Shown piece by piece: positions 1-6,554 of a stretch of 14,572 nt of DNA. This DNA is from CAYIGN01 sp964363055. Its GTDB lineage: Bacteria > Patescibacteriota > Minisyncoccia > Sungbacterales > HO2-52-23. Positions within the stretch are counted from its first letter, which is position 1. Each line of letters opens with the position of its first letter. The notes under the pieces were generated by a model. That model did no database searches and was not told where the DNA came from. It saw only the letters and a list, made by a program, of their open reading frames with translations. The DNA lies in assembly GCA_964363055.1 (NCBI GenBank), contig CAYIGN010000016.1, positions 1 through 14,572 of the forward strand, read 5' to 3'. The position numbers were made by a program, and so were the translations under genes.

Positions 1-111
1 TCTAAATCGTGACGACCAATTTTGAGCGAAAGCTTTATCTCTTTGATCCCGCCAGATTTGTGCCCTGTACGTTCCGTGTGTGGTATCAATAGTATATTCC
101 TTTTTATGCAT
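1..111 (-). CDS. hypothetical protein, partial (runs off the left edge)
   Basis: An open frame of 37 codons starts at the ATG at 111-109 and continues past the window edge without a stop. It begins MHKKEYTIDTTHGTYRAQIW. I do not recognise the family and assign no function. Support for the start is positional: a plausible promoter (TTGTCT, 17 nt, TACCAT) lies six bases upstream of the ATG, so the message would begin at or next to the start codon, the same arrangement seen for other genes of this flank. A second minus-strand frame is also open over this short stretch, so the reading frame is not certain. It lies downstream of the two tRNA features on the same strand. Confidence 0.35.
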   Translation of the reverse strand, partial: MHKKEYTIDTTHGTYRAQIWRDQRDKAFAQNWSSRFR

Positions 112-117
112 GATGCT

Positions 118-146
118 ATGGTATCATCTTTGGCGAGTATAGACAA
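118..146 (-). promoter_or_regulatory. putative promoter of the left-edge minus-strand ORF
   Basis: Read on the minus strand, TTGTCT (146-141), a 17-nt spacer and TACCAT (123-118) form a sigma70-like promoter. The expected start point falls on or beside the ATG at 111, implying a leaderless message. The -10 box matches the consensus at only four of six positions. Confidence 0.35.
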
Positions 147-150
147 GTAA

Positions 151-202
151 TCCCCCCACGAGGATTTGAACCTCGATCAACTGGTTAAAAGCCAGCTGTC
201 CC
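151..202 (-). pseudogene. truncated tRNA-Lys-like gene (3' portion only)
   Basis: On the minus strand there is a complete tRNA 3' portion. It has a D-stem-like 3' strand GGGAC (202-198), an anticodon stem with loop CTTTTAA (anticodon UUU), a T-arm CGAGG-TTCAAAT-CCTCG, the 3' acceptor strand TGGGGGG (158-152) and an A discriminator. No 5' acceptor strand complementary to TGGGGGG exists upstream. Where the D-loop and 5' half should be there is an unrelated 7-bp stem (203-209 with 225-231, one G-T pair) followed by the 14-bp palindrome 230-243. The body differs from the intact tRNA-Lys next to it, so it is not a duplicate of that gene. It could be a decayed tRNA, a remnant of integration into a tRNA gene, or an assembly chimera. 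Confidence 0.5.
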
Positions 203-251
203 GACTTTCATCAAAAATTTCATAGGAAGTCGAGGATCCTCGATGGCTCTA

Positions 252-324
252 TCCGCCCGGGAGGAATCGAACCTCCAACCACCGGCTTAAAAGGCCGTTG
301 CTCTGCCGATTGAGCTACGGGCGG
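252..324 (-). tRNA. tRNA-Lys (anticodon UUU)
   Basis: The minus strand folds into a full cloverleaf. The 7-bp acceptor is CCGCCCG with CGGGCGG, the D arm is GCTC...GAGC with GG in the loop, the anticodon loop is CTTTTAA with UUU at 34-36, and the T arm is GGAGG-TTCGATT-CCTCC. The discriminator is A at 252. CCA is not encoded, so it must be added after transcription. The outermost anticodon-stem pair (A-G) is mismatched. A good promoter lies directly upstream at 334-362. Confidence 0.95.
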
Positions 325-333
325 ACATTTTTT

Positions 334-362
334 AGTATACACTGGAATTTGCCCAAAATCAA
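334..362 (-). promoter_or_regulatory. promoter of the tRNA-Lys gene
   Basis: Minus strand: TTGATT (362-357), a 17-nt spacer and TATACT (339-334). The start point would fall about three bases before the mature tRNA 5' end at 324. The -35 region overlaps the plus-strand promoter of the MurF-like gene, so the two divergent promoters would compete for polymerase. Confidence 0.7.
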
Positions 363-377
363 ATCGGCGGGTATGCT
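349..377 (+). promoter_or_regulatory. putative promoter of the MurF-like gene
   Basis: Plus strand: TTGCCC (349-354), 17 nt, TATGCT (372-377). The expected start is about 384-385, four or five bases before the ATG at 389. This would be a nearly leaderless message, which fits the lack of a Shine-Dalgarno sequence. Both boxes deviate from consensus. Confidence 0.4.
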
Positions 378-388
378 CCTTAATAGAG

Positions 389-1762
389 ATGAAAGCAATC
401 TCGCGGCTAAAAATACTTTTGGGGCTTTTGCAGGCAAGCCATTATGACATGGTGCTTTTTTATTCGTGGCTTGCGCGCCACCCTCGGCCTGCGGACTGGG
501 ATGCATTCCGCGAGAAAGTCACGCTGGATTGGACATGGAAGGCATGGTTTCTTTTCTGGACAAGTATTACGGTCTCCCTCCTCATTCCGCTGTCACTGCG
601 GATGAACATGTTGTTACTGTGGCCCTTTGAATGGCTTGCAACGCGATGGGTGTGCGCCGCGGCCCGCCGTCATATGCAGAATTTCAAGTTCCATGCGGCG
701 ATCGGCATCACCGGAAGTTTCGGCAAGACCACAACCAAGGAGATTCTGGCGCAAATCCTCGGCCAAAAATTCCGGGTGCATAAAACCCCGGGAAATGTGA
801 ATACTCTGCTCGGCGTAGCGCGCTGGATTTTGCGCGAGTCGTTTGCAGACGGGGATATTGTGATAGTAGAAATGGGCGCATACCGCCGCGGCGATATAAA
901 AGAAATTTGCGACATGGTGCGGCCGACTGTCGGGATTATGACCGGCCTCAACGAGGCGCACCGCGAGCGATTCGGTTCCCTGGAGCAAACCGCGGCCGCC
1001 AAGTGCGAACTCTTTGACGCTTTGCCGCGGGGGGGCCTTGCACTATGGAATAAGGATTCTGCTTTTCTCAATCAAGGGGTCTTGGGGCGTATAGCTCGAT
1101 GGGAGGAGCGAGGTTTGCGGCCGACTGCATACAGCTGCGCCGGTGCGGGCGACATTAAAATAGAAGTCCTTGCAGTCGGCGAGCGCAGTACGCGGTTCCG
1201 TATTATGAGAGCCGCGGAGCCGATGTGGACTTGGGAAGGGGAGACGGCACTTTTGGGCGCCCATACCGCTCTCCCGCTTGCCGCAACTGTTCGGGTCGCT
1301 TCAATCCTCAGCATGAGTCGCGAGGAAATCGCGAGGGGCTTGGAGCGCCTCCGGCCGCTTGAGCGGCGCCTTTATCCGATCTTGTCACCCGGAGACCGTC
1401 TCGTGATTGACGACAGTTACAATATTACGCTTGACGGCCTAAAAGCGGCGCTTGAGTTTCTAAACGGAATCAAGCGGAGAAAAATCGGGGTCTTTGCCGG
1501 AATCCCTGAGGCGGGGCCGGACACCGCGGCGGTGAATACCGATTTTGGCGGACGGATTGGCGAGATTTTTGATGTGGTGCTTCTGCGTGAGACACCGGTA
1601 AGTATATCAGTAAGGCGCGGCCTCAAAAAGAGAGATTTTCCAGAGGGGTCTATTATCGGTTATGATGGAAGCGGAGAGGTTGAGCAGATTCTCTCCCGCA
1701 TCGTCCGCGACGGCGACTGCACCTATTTTTCCGCGTATGACTGGCCGGGTATTTATCTTTAG
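389..1762 (+). CDS. murF: MurF-like UDP-MurNAc-tripeptide--D-Ala-D-Ala ligase, membrane-anchored variant
   Basis: This 457-aa protein carries the Mur-ligase central and C-terminal domains. MurF adds D-Ala-D-Ala to UDP-MurNAc-tripeptide using ATP in the last cytoplasmic precursor step. Visible features are the P-loop GITGSFGKTTTKE (residues 106-118), the Mg-site Glu in VEMGAYRRGD (about 161), NEAHRERFGS (188-197), the likely carbamylated Lys in AAAKCELFD (205) and DDSYN (341-345), the MurF-type C-terminal signature. The usual MurF N-terminal UDP-substrate domain is absent. In its place are about 100 residues with two hydrophobic segments (about 52-71 and 74-90), suggesting membrane association. 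The substrate could therefore differ from the classical one. The downstream ddl gene makes D-Ala-D-Ala, which supports a cell-wall role. The start codon has no clear ribosome binding site. Confidence 0.8.
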   Translation: MKAISRLKILLGLLQASHYDMVLFYSWLARHPRPADWDAFREKVTLDWTWKAWFLFWTSITVSLLIPLSLRMNMLLLWPFEWLATRWVCAAARRHMQNFKFHAAIGITGSFGKTTTKEILAQILGQKFRVHKTPGNVNTLLGVARWILRESFADGDIVIVEMGAYRRGDIKEICDMVRPTVGIMTGLNEAHRERFGSLEQTAAAKCELFDALPRGGLALWNKDSAFLNQGVLGRIARWEERGLRPTAYSCAGAGDIKIEVLAVGERSTRFRIMRAAEPMWTWEGETALLGAHTALPLAATVRVASILSMSREEIARGLERLRPLERRLYPILSPGDRLVIDDSYNITLDGLKAALEFLNGIKRRKIGVFAGIPEAGPDTAAVNTDFGGRIGEIFDVVLLRETPVSISVRRGLKKRDFPEGSIIGYDGSGEVEQILSRIVRDGDCTYFSAYDWPGIYL

Positions 1763-1781
1763 TGCACACCACTATATTCCA

Positions 1782-1797
1782 ATATTCTTGAGAATGT
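1782..1797. promoter_or_regulatory. putative ArsR-type operator
   Basis: The 16-bp near-palindrome ATATTCTTGAGAATGT (seven-base arms around TG, one mismatched pair) overlaps the -35 box of the promoter before the ArsR-like gene. A wider inverted repeat, AATATTC (1781-1787) with GAATATT (1800-1806), encloses it. Position and form match autoregulatory ArsR/SmtB operators. No binding evidence is available from sequence alone. Confidence 0.5.
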
Positions 1798-1816
1798 CGG
1801 AATATTAGGGTAAGAT
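1788..1816 (+). promoter_or_regulatory. promoter of the arsR-like/ddl operon
   Basis: TTGAGA (1788-1793), a 17-nt spacer and TAAGAT (1811-1816). The predicted start, about 1823-1824, coincides with the ATG at 1824, so the transcript is probably leaderless. The -35 box lies inside the palindromic operator, so the bound regulator would block transcription. Confidence 0.6.
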
Positions 1817-1823
1817 AAATGCG

Positions 1824-2113
1824 ATGGAGAAGAGTATAAAAACTTCAAGGCAGACAGAGCGGCATATCAAGGGTATAGCCAATCACCGTCGTATTGATAT
1901 ATTATTTGTAATTGCTGCTAACGCGGGGGTGACGGTTGAGGGCATTGCCGATATTCTTCGCTGCAATTTTAAAACAATCTCTGAACATACGCGACGTCTC
2001 GCACATGCGGGATTAGTTGACAAAAAATATCAAGGAAGGTCTGTGGTGCACACTCTTTCTCCGTATGGNNNNNNNNNNGTCGGAATGTTGATAGCTATCT
2101 TTTTATGTTATGA
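1824..2113 (+). CDS. ArsR-family winged-helix regulator (interrupted by a scaffold gap)
   Basis: The 81 residues before the gap form a compact winged helix-turn-helix protein. The recognition helix lies around residues 48-64 (NFKTISEHTRRLAHAGL) and the wing around 66-79. This is the ArsR/SmtB fold. The ELCVCD metal-binding signature of metal-sensing members is absent, so the signal is unknown. Ten N at 2069-2078 hide its end. After the gap one frame reads RNVDSYLFML and stops at 2111-2113, overlapping the ddl start as ATGA. I take this as the true end because such overlaps mark translational coupling. It requires a real gap length of 3n+2 rather than 10. A second frame stops at once (SEC-stop). 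The literal frame across the N runs into ddl and is not credible. It probably represses its own promoter and therefore ddl. Confidence 0.65.
2069..2078. other. assembly gap (10 N)
   Basis: Ten undetermined bases near the 3' end of the ArsR-like gene. The exact count of ten suggests a placeholder for a gap of unknown size. Coding logic on both sides favours a true length of 3n+2. Confidence 0.95.
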
Positions 2114-3264
2114 AGACCATCGGCATATTCTTTGGGTCGCGCTCGCCGGAGCACGATATATCCATCCTTACTGCGATGCGGGTTATTGCAGGATTCGGGG
2201 CTCTGCCCGAGTATAAGGCGATTCCGGTATATATTAATAGGAACGGTGAGTGGTTCGCGGGTGAGGGGACACTCGGTAATATCGCATTCTTCCAGGCGCC
2301 GCGGCTGGAGGAACGCTTGGTGCCGTATGCCGTATCGTCGGTTGCGTTTGCCGACAATGCTCTGATGCTCCTGCCTCCTCGCAAGTTTTTCCGTCAGGGC
2401 CGGCCGATCAAAATAGAAATTGCTTTCCCGTGCATCCACGGCTCTTTCGGAGAAGACGGCACGATTCAGGGCCTTTTTGAGATGGCCGGAGTCCCATACG
2501 TCGGTTGCGGGGTTCGGGCTTCAGCGATTGCGATGGACAAAATCAAAGCGCGCCGCCTGCTCACCGCAGGCGGCATCCCGGGAGTCGCTACAATTGAAGT
2601 TGGGCGAGAAGAATTCTTGCGCGACAGATCGCGCATTATGGGAGAAGTAAAAAAATCTTTCGGCTATCCGACGTTTGTAAAGCCAAATTCGCTGGGCTCG
2701 AGCATCGCGGTATCCCGCGCAGGCAACGAGCAAGAACTGGAATGGGCGCTTGAAGTCGCGTTTCAGTTTGATACACTGGCGTTGGTGGAGCAGGCCGTGG
2801 AGAATATTAAGGAGGTCAATGTCGGAGTCATCGGCCATCGCGAACTCATCATATCCGAACCCGAGGAGCCGCGCTGGAAGGGCAGTTTCCAAAACTTTGA
2901 AGAAAAATATGTCATCAAAGGCGGCACCATTCCCCAATCAGGCAAAGGCAAGTCAAAAAGCGTGATTCCGGCGGATATTTCTCCGGATATGCGAGATGCC
3001 CTGCGGCGAGCCGCGGAGCGAGCGTTCCGCGCCATCGGCTGCTCCGGCATCACGCGCTTTGATTTTATGATTAATACGGCGAGCGGGGGATGGTATCTGA
3101 CCGAAGCCAACACCTTGCCGGGATCCTTGCAGGCGCATGTGTGGCAGGCCTGCGACTTGCCCCTGCCGGAGCTTATCAAAAAACTCATCGGATACGCCGA
3201 GGAACGACACCGGGAAGAGCAATCGCTCACTCGCGTTTTTGCCTCATCCGTTCTGAAGAAATGA
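2110..3264 (+). CDS. ddl: D-alanine--D-alanine ligase
   Basis: This 384-aa ATP-grasp enzyme joins two D-alanines in the cytoplasm for peptidoglycan precursors. The N-terminal Glu of SPEHDIS (E14) binds the first D-Ala. IHGSFGEDGTIQG (109-121) is the family signature. K191 in VKPNSLGSS belongs to the ATP site. K266-Y267 correspond to the omega-loop Lys-Tyr of E. coli DdlB. R316, D318, E332 and N334 (ITRFDFM...TEANTLPGS) match the Arg and the Mg ligands. The Lys-Tyr points to the D-Ala-D-Ala type rather than D-Ala-D-Lac, by eye. It is longer than DdlB (306 aa), partly through a longer loop around 268-290. The start at 2110 has no ribosome binding site but overlaps the upstream stop, implying coupling. 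Its 3' end overlaps the convergent hydrolase by 21 bp. Confidence 0.95.
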   Translation: MKTIGIFFGSRSPEHDISILTAMRVIAGFGALPEYKAIPVYINRNGEWFAGEGTLGNIAFFQAPRLEERLVPYAVSSVAFADNALMLLPPRKFFRQGRPIKIEIAFPCIHGSFGEDGTIQGLFEMAGVPYVGCGVRASAIAMDKIKARRLLTAGGIPGVATIEVGREEFLRDRSRIMGEVKKSFGYPTFVKPNSLGSSIAVSRAGNEQELEWALEVAFQFDTLALVEQAVENIKEVNVGVIGHRELIISEPEEPRWKGSFQNFEEKYVIKGGTIPQSGKGKSKSVIPADISPDMRDALRRAAERAFRAIGCSGITRFDFMINTASGGWYLTEANTLPGSLQAHVWQACDLPLPELIKKLIGYAEERHREEQSLTRVFASSVLKK

Positions 3265-4050
3265 CGCGATGAGTTCCGCGCACTTTCCCGGATTTTGCAA
3301 AAAAGCAAAGTGCCCGCCGTCCAGCACCTCCAGTTGCGAGCCGCGGATGAGTGAGTGATACTCCTCGCAGTCGCGAAGCGGAGTGATTTGATCTTGCGCA
3401 CCCCAGACGAGCAGGGTTGGCGCAGAGATTTTCTTCGCATCTTGGCGCAGATCCTCGGCGAGCACCTTTTTGAGGGTCTCGCGCAGCGCCTCATGCGCGG
3501 TTTGGTAATCCCGGCTTCCGAATGCCGCCCCAAGAAGATTTTTTAGGCGTAGTATAAATGTAAAATCGCGCACCGCGAAAAATACGGTTTTGAAAAGGGC
3601 GCGGCCGGCGCCGAGCAGCGTGCGGCGGAATGATCGGGGACGAATGCCCGCAGCGCTAATCAAGATTAATTTTTCCACCAAGTCCGGATATAGCGCCGCA
3701 AACTTGATCGTAATCCGGCCGCCCAGCGAATGACCGATGAGCGTAACCCGCGCCAACCCGAGTTTGTGGAAAAAATCCTTGAGTATGTTACAATAGTCAT
3801 CAAGCGACAGGCCGTCCGGACGGGTCAGGGGAGAGCCGCCGAATCCCGGCAGATCGAGCTGGAGGAACGCACAATCACTGAAGTGCGGGAAGAGCCGGCC
3901 GACAAGATCATCAAAATCGTCTCGGGTTCTGCCCCAGCCGTGAAGAAATACCAAGACGCGGCGCGCGGCATCCAACCGCTCGCCCGCAACCCGATATGCA
4001 AGTATCGTGCCATTCACAATTATGAATCGTGCGCCGTCGGCAGGAGTCAT
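3244..4050 (-). CDS. alpha/beta-hydrolase fold protein
   Basis: A 268-aa serine hydrolase (270 aa if the ATG at 4056 is used). Counted from the longer start, the oxyanion motif is HGWG (39-42), the nucleophile elbow GHSLGG holds Ser110, the acid is Asp222 in WGAQDQITP and the base is His249 in DGGHFAF, a full catalytic triad. No signal peptide is visible, so it is probably cytoplasmic. The substrate cannot be read from sequence; esterases, C-C hydrolases and haloperoxidase-like proteins share these motifs. I prefer the second ATG (4050) because TATAGT at 4062-4057 would start transcription exactly there, leaving no leader. The gene is convergent with ddl and overlaps its 3' end; no terminator is seen between them. 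Confidence 0.85.
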   Translation of the reverse strand: MTPADGARFIIVNGTILAYRVAGERLDAARRVLVFLHGWGRTRDDFDDLVGRLFPHFSDCAFLQLDLPGFGGSPLTRPDGLSLDDYCNILKDFFHKLGLARVTLIGHSLGGRITIKFAALYPDLVEKLILISAAGIRPRSFRRTLLGAGRALFKTVFFAVRDFTFILRLKNLLGAAFGSRDYQTAHEALRETLKKVLAEDLRQDAKKISAPTLLVWGAQDQITPLRDCEEYHSLIRGSQLEVLDGGHFAFLQNPGKCAELIASFLQNG

Positions 4051-4056
4051 ACGCAT

Positions 4057-4062
4057 ACTATA
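4057..4062 (-). promoter_or_regulatory. putative -10 box of the hydrolase gene
   Basis: TATAGT on the minus strand, spaced so that the start point falls on the ATG at 4050. No good -35 box is found 16-18 nt upstream, so this is a partial promoter call. Confidence 0.35.
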
Positions 4063-4092
4063 ACGCAGGTTTGCGCTTTATGCACTCTACAC

Positions 4093-4121
4093 TTGACTTT
4101 TATGAAGATATACGATATAAT
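4093..4121 (+). promoter_or_regulatory. strong promoter upstream of the amino-acid dehydrogenase
   Basis: TTGACT (4093-4098), exactly 17 nt, TATAAT (4116-4121): the best sigma70-type promoter in the left flank. The expected start is about 4128, which is the first base of an ATG. Confidence 0.85.
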
Positions 4122-4127
4122 TAGTTT

Positions 4128-4241
4128 ATGATACGAAATAGACAGATATGTATGCGTTTAATCCGCAGCCCTTTCTGCGGTTATGACTGCGGGATGCCAA
4201 TCCAGCTGATCGGATTTCTTGGAGTGATGACTGACGTGTAA
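4128..4241 (+). CDS. putative leaderless small ORF / leader peptide (37 aa)
   Basis: An ATG sits at the predicted transcription start of the 4093-4121 promoter and opens a 37-codon frame ending in TAA at 4239-4241. It reads MIRNRQICMRLIRSPFCGYD and then continues with CGMPIQLIGFLGVMTDV. It has three cysteines and a basic N-terminus and matches no family I know. An internal in-frame ATG lies at 4152. The ORF lies between the promoter and the 14-bp hairpin at 4249, the layout of an attenuation leader, but it is not enriched for one amino acid. A hairpin CCGCAG/CTGCGG lies inside it, and the second copy of CTGCGG could pair with the same CCGCAG. It could be a real small protein, a leader peptide or chance. 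Confidence 0.35.
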   Translation: MIRNRQICMRLIRSPFCGYDCGMPIQLIGFLGVMTDV

Positions 4242-4248
4242 ATGCGTG

Positions 4249-4282
4249 CGCAAAGCCCCTCGTAACGAGGGGCTTTGCGTTT
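4249..4282 (+). terminator. 14-bp hairpin, terminator or attenuator candidate
   Basis: A perfect 14-bp GC-rich stem (4249-4262 with 4266-4279) closes a TAA loop and is followed by TTT and then ACG. The stem is typical of an intrinsic terminator, but the U-tract is short, so read-through into the dehydrogenase at 4300 is likely. It lies entirely inside the transcript from the 4093 promoter and upstream of the dehydrogenase ATG. Confidence 0.6.
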
Positions 4283-4299
4283 ACGAGACCAACCGAGAT

Positions 4300-5346
4300 A
4301 TGCAAAATCTTTCCATAGAAAAACTGCCAGAATTTGATAATCATAAGATTGTAACCTTTATCTCCGATTCGAAATCAGGGCTGCGCGGGTTTATCGCGGT
4401 GCATCGGGGCGGAGACAAGCGGCCGTCCTTTGGCGCGACGCGCCTCTGGAGATACGCGACTGAAATTGCGGCGCTTCGCGACGCTTTGGGCCTGGCGCGA
4501 ACCATGTCGTACAAACTCGCGATGGCCGGGCTTGCGTACGGCGGGGCCAAGGCAGTGCTTATGGCGCCTACCGGCGCGAGCAATAAGCGCCACGCGCTTT
4601 TGAAGTCCTATGCCGAACGGGTAAATTATCTTGCGGGGCGATTTATAACCGGCACGGATGTAGGCCTCGATCAAAACGATCTTTATATCATGCGGCGCGC
4701 CAGTCCATACATGGTCGGGATGAAAGGAGATGTGACGCAGTTTACGGCATTCGGCATCCTGCAGGGAATTAGAGTGTCGCTGAGAGAGGTTTTCGGGAAC
4801 GAGAATCTGGCGAAGCGGACTTTTGCGATACAAGGAGTCGGAAAAGTGGGCGGGGCATTGCTTAAACTTCTCTATCCGTATGCCAAGCGGATTCTCATTG
4901 CCGATATCAACCGGCGGCAGCTGCGCGCGATTTTACGCGCATTCCCAAAAGTGGAGGTGACGAAGCCCTCCGATATCCATCGGCAGGAAGTTGATGTGTT
5001 CGCGCCCTGCGCACTAAGCCACTCAATCACCCGTCGTAAGGCAAGTGAACTTGCCTGCCAAATTGTCGCCGGAGGGGCAAACAGCCAACTTGAGGACGAC
5101 AAGGCCGGAGATCTTCTGCACCGTAGAGGGATTCTTTACGCGCCGGACTACGTGGTCAATGCCGGCGGTCTAATCTGCGTGGTGGACGAATACGAGCACA
5201 AGCATTTTGACCCCAAGCGCGTTATGCGCCTGGTGTTCGGCATCCGCAAAAATCTCAGCGCGATTTTGACGCTTGCCAAGCGCCAGCGCCGCCCGACCTA
5301 CGCCGTTGCGGATGAAATGGCAGAAAAACATTTCAATGGAGATTGA
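4300..5346 (+). CDS. Glu/Leu/Phe/Val dehydrogenase family protein (leucine dehydrogenase-like)
   Basis: A 348-aa NAD(P)-dependent amino-acid dehydrogenase that would interconvert an L-amino acid with its 2-oxo acid plus ammonia. The substrate lysines are in MSYKLAMAGLAYGGAK (K72 and K84), a conserved Asp is in TGTDVGLDQND (D120), and the Rossmann motif QGVGKVGG (178-185) is followed by an acidic strand end (ADIN). The length and motifs fit the octameric leucine/phenylalanine/valine group better than hexameric glutamate dehydrogenases (about 420-450 aa). Exact specificity is not readable. A GTG at 4246 is in frame, but the extra residues would be encoded by the 14-bp hairpin, so I use the ATG at 4300. 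There is no clear Shine-Dalgarno site. The ThiF-like gene follows 27 bases later, probably in one operon. Confidence 0.88.
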   Translation: MQNLSIEKLPEFDNHKIVTFISDSKSGLRGFIAVHRGGDKRPSFGATRLWRYATEIAALRDALGLARTMSYKLAMAGLAYGGAKAVLMAPTGASNKRHALLKSYAERVNYLAGRFITGTDVGLDQNDLYIMRRASPYMVGMKGDVTQFTAFGILQGIRVSLREVFGNENLAKRTFAIQGVGKVGGALLKLLYPYAKRILIADINRRQLRAILRAFPKVEVTKPSDIHRQEVDVFAPCALSHSITRRKASELACQIVAGGANSQLEDDKAGDLLHRRGILYAPDYVVNAGGLICVVDEYEHKHFDPKRVMRLVFGIRKNLSAILTLAKRQRRPTYAVADEMAEKHFNGD

Positions 5347-5373
5347 AAAAGTCCGAAGTCCAAAAAGGAAAAT

Positions 5374-6495
5374 ATGAATCTCAGACGCGCCCTTGCTCAA
5401 AAATCAAAAAGAAGCGCGGCATCAACACCGCAGATTTTTAATCTCGGCAAGGATCGTGATCGCCGAAGCATCTCGCGGCTCTTCGCGAGCCGCGAGGTTG
5501 CGTATGTCAGTGATGACTATAAGGAACAGTTGCGCGAGTATTTTGCAATCCAAAATCCGCGATTATACTTTCAGTCGAACTTTGACGATCGTTTTAAGGA
5601 GTATCTGGCATCACTTAATAAGAAAAATCCCCTCTGGCAGCGCGGCCGCTGGGTGTATTTCCCGTGGCTCTCAACATTAGTCCATATTCTGGAAGACCGG
5701 CAATTGCAGCTGGTTCGCACCGCGCGCAACCGCAATCTCATTACTACTGAAGAACAGGATAAATTTTATAACTCGGTTATCGGCATTGCCGGACTTTCGG
5801 TCGGCAACAGCGTGGCGCTTGCAATCGTATTGCAAGGCGGCGGCAGGCACATCCGGCTCGCAGATAATGACCGCTTGGCTCTCTCCAATACTAACCGCAT
5901 CCGCGCCGGAGCGGAGTCGCTAGGGTTACCGAAAATAGAGATAACCGCGCGCCAGATTTACGCGCTGAATCCGTATGCAAAAATTGATCTTTTTCCTGAC
6001 GGGCTCACCGAGAAAAACATTGCGCGTTTCTTTGTCGGGCCGCCGAAATTGGATGTTGTGATTGATGAGATTGATAACTTGGCGATGAAGCATTTGATTC
6101 GCCAGTACGCTAAAAAGCACAGGATTCCGGTCTTGATGGCGACCGACAATGGCGACAACGGACTGGTGGACATTGAGCGTTACGATAAAAACCCCAAAAC
6201 AAGATTCTTCCACGGCAGAATGGGCGGCTCGACCTACGAACAACTCGCAAAACTTGATAAATTCGCCGCGGGGAAAAAGATCGCCGATTATGTCGGGATA
6301 GAAAACGTCTCGCCGCGGATGCTGGACTCCCTCAAAGAAATCGGCAAAACCATGGTCTCCTGGCCCCAGCTCGGGGGCGCCGCACTTCTCAACGGCTCGG
6401 CAGTCGCCTATTGCGCCCGCAAAATCCTCACCAACCAGCCCCTTCCATTAAACCGTATGTTTGTCTCTTTGGAAGGACGTTTGGATATAAAGTGA
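5374..6495 (+). CDS. ThiF/MoeB/E1-like adenylyltransferase, MoeY (Rv1355c) N-terminal type
   Basis: A 373-aa protein with a family-specific N-terminal region (to about residue 130, including QRGRWVYFPW at 89-98) and an E1-like Rossmann domain. The nucleotide site is GIAGLSVGNS (137-146). LADNDRLALSNTNR (162-175) matches the Asp and Asn/Arg of MoeB and ThiF, which adenylate the C-terminus of a sulfur-carrier or ubiquitin-like protein. No CxxC zinc site and no clear catalytic Cys is visible. The pattern as I recall it is that of the N-terminal part of mycobacterial MoeY (Rv1355c), which continues into a nitroreductase-like domain. Here the protein ends after the E1 domain, and an Acg-type nitroreductase occurs only about 7 kb away. 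The start at 5374 has an AAGGA upstream. The target of adenylation is unknown. Confidence 0.8.
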   Translation: MNLRRALAQKSKRSAASTPQIFNLGKDRDRRSISRLFASREVAYVSDDYKEQLREYFAIQNPRLYFQSNFDDRFKEYLASLNKKNPLWQRGRWVYFPWLSTLVHILEDRQLQLVRTARNRNLITTEEQDKFYNSVIGIAGLSVGNSVALAIVLQGGGRHIRLADNDRLALSNTNRIRAGAESLGLPKIEITARQIYALNPYAKIDLFPDGLTEKNIARFFVGPPKLDVVIDEIDNLAMKHLIRQYAKKHRIPVLMATDNGDNGLVDIERYDKNPKTRFFHGRMGGSTYEQLAKLDKFAAGKKIADYVGIENVSPRMLDSLKEIGKTMVSWPQLGGAALLNGSAVAYCARKILTNQPLPLNRMFVSLEGRLDIK

Positions 6496-6554
6496 AGGGT
6501 TGTCTGCTGCCGCCCAGACCTGAGCAGGCACCGCGACTTATCCACATATGAGGA

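Noticed and set aside
1824..2216. Reading the ArsR-like ORF straight through the N run to 2216
   Set aside because: It would overlap ddl out of frame for over 100 bases with no family similarity; the frame ending in the ATGA overlap is more credible and the N count is probably a placeholder.
4246..4299. GTG start that would add 18 residues to the amino-acid dehydrogenase
   Set aside because: The added codons coincide with the perfect 14-bp hairpin and its tail, and the family-like N-terminus begins at the ATG at 4300.
4341..4833. Minus-strand ORFs inside the dehydrogenase gene and similar antisense frames elsewhere
   Set aside because: They mirror GC-rich coding regions with clear families on the opposite strand and show no motifs, promoters or ribosome binding sites.
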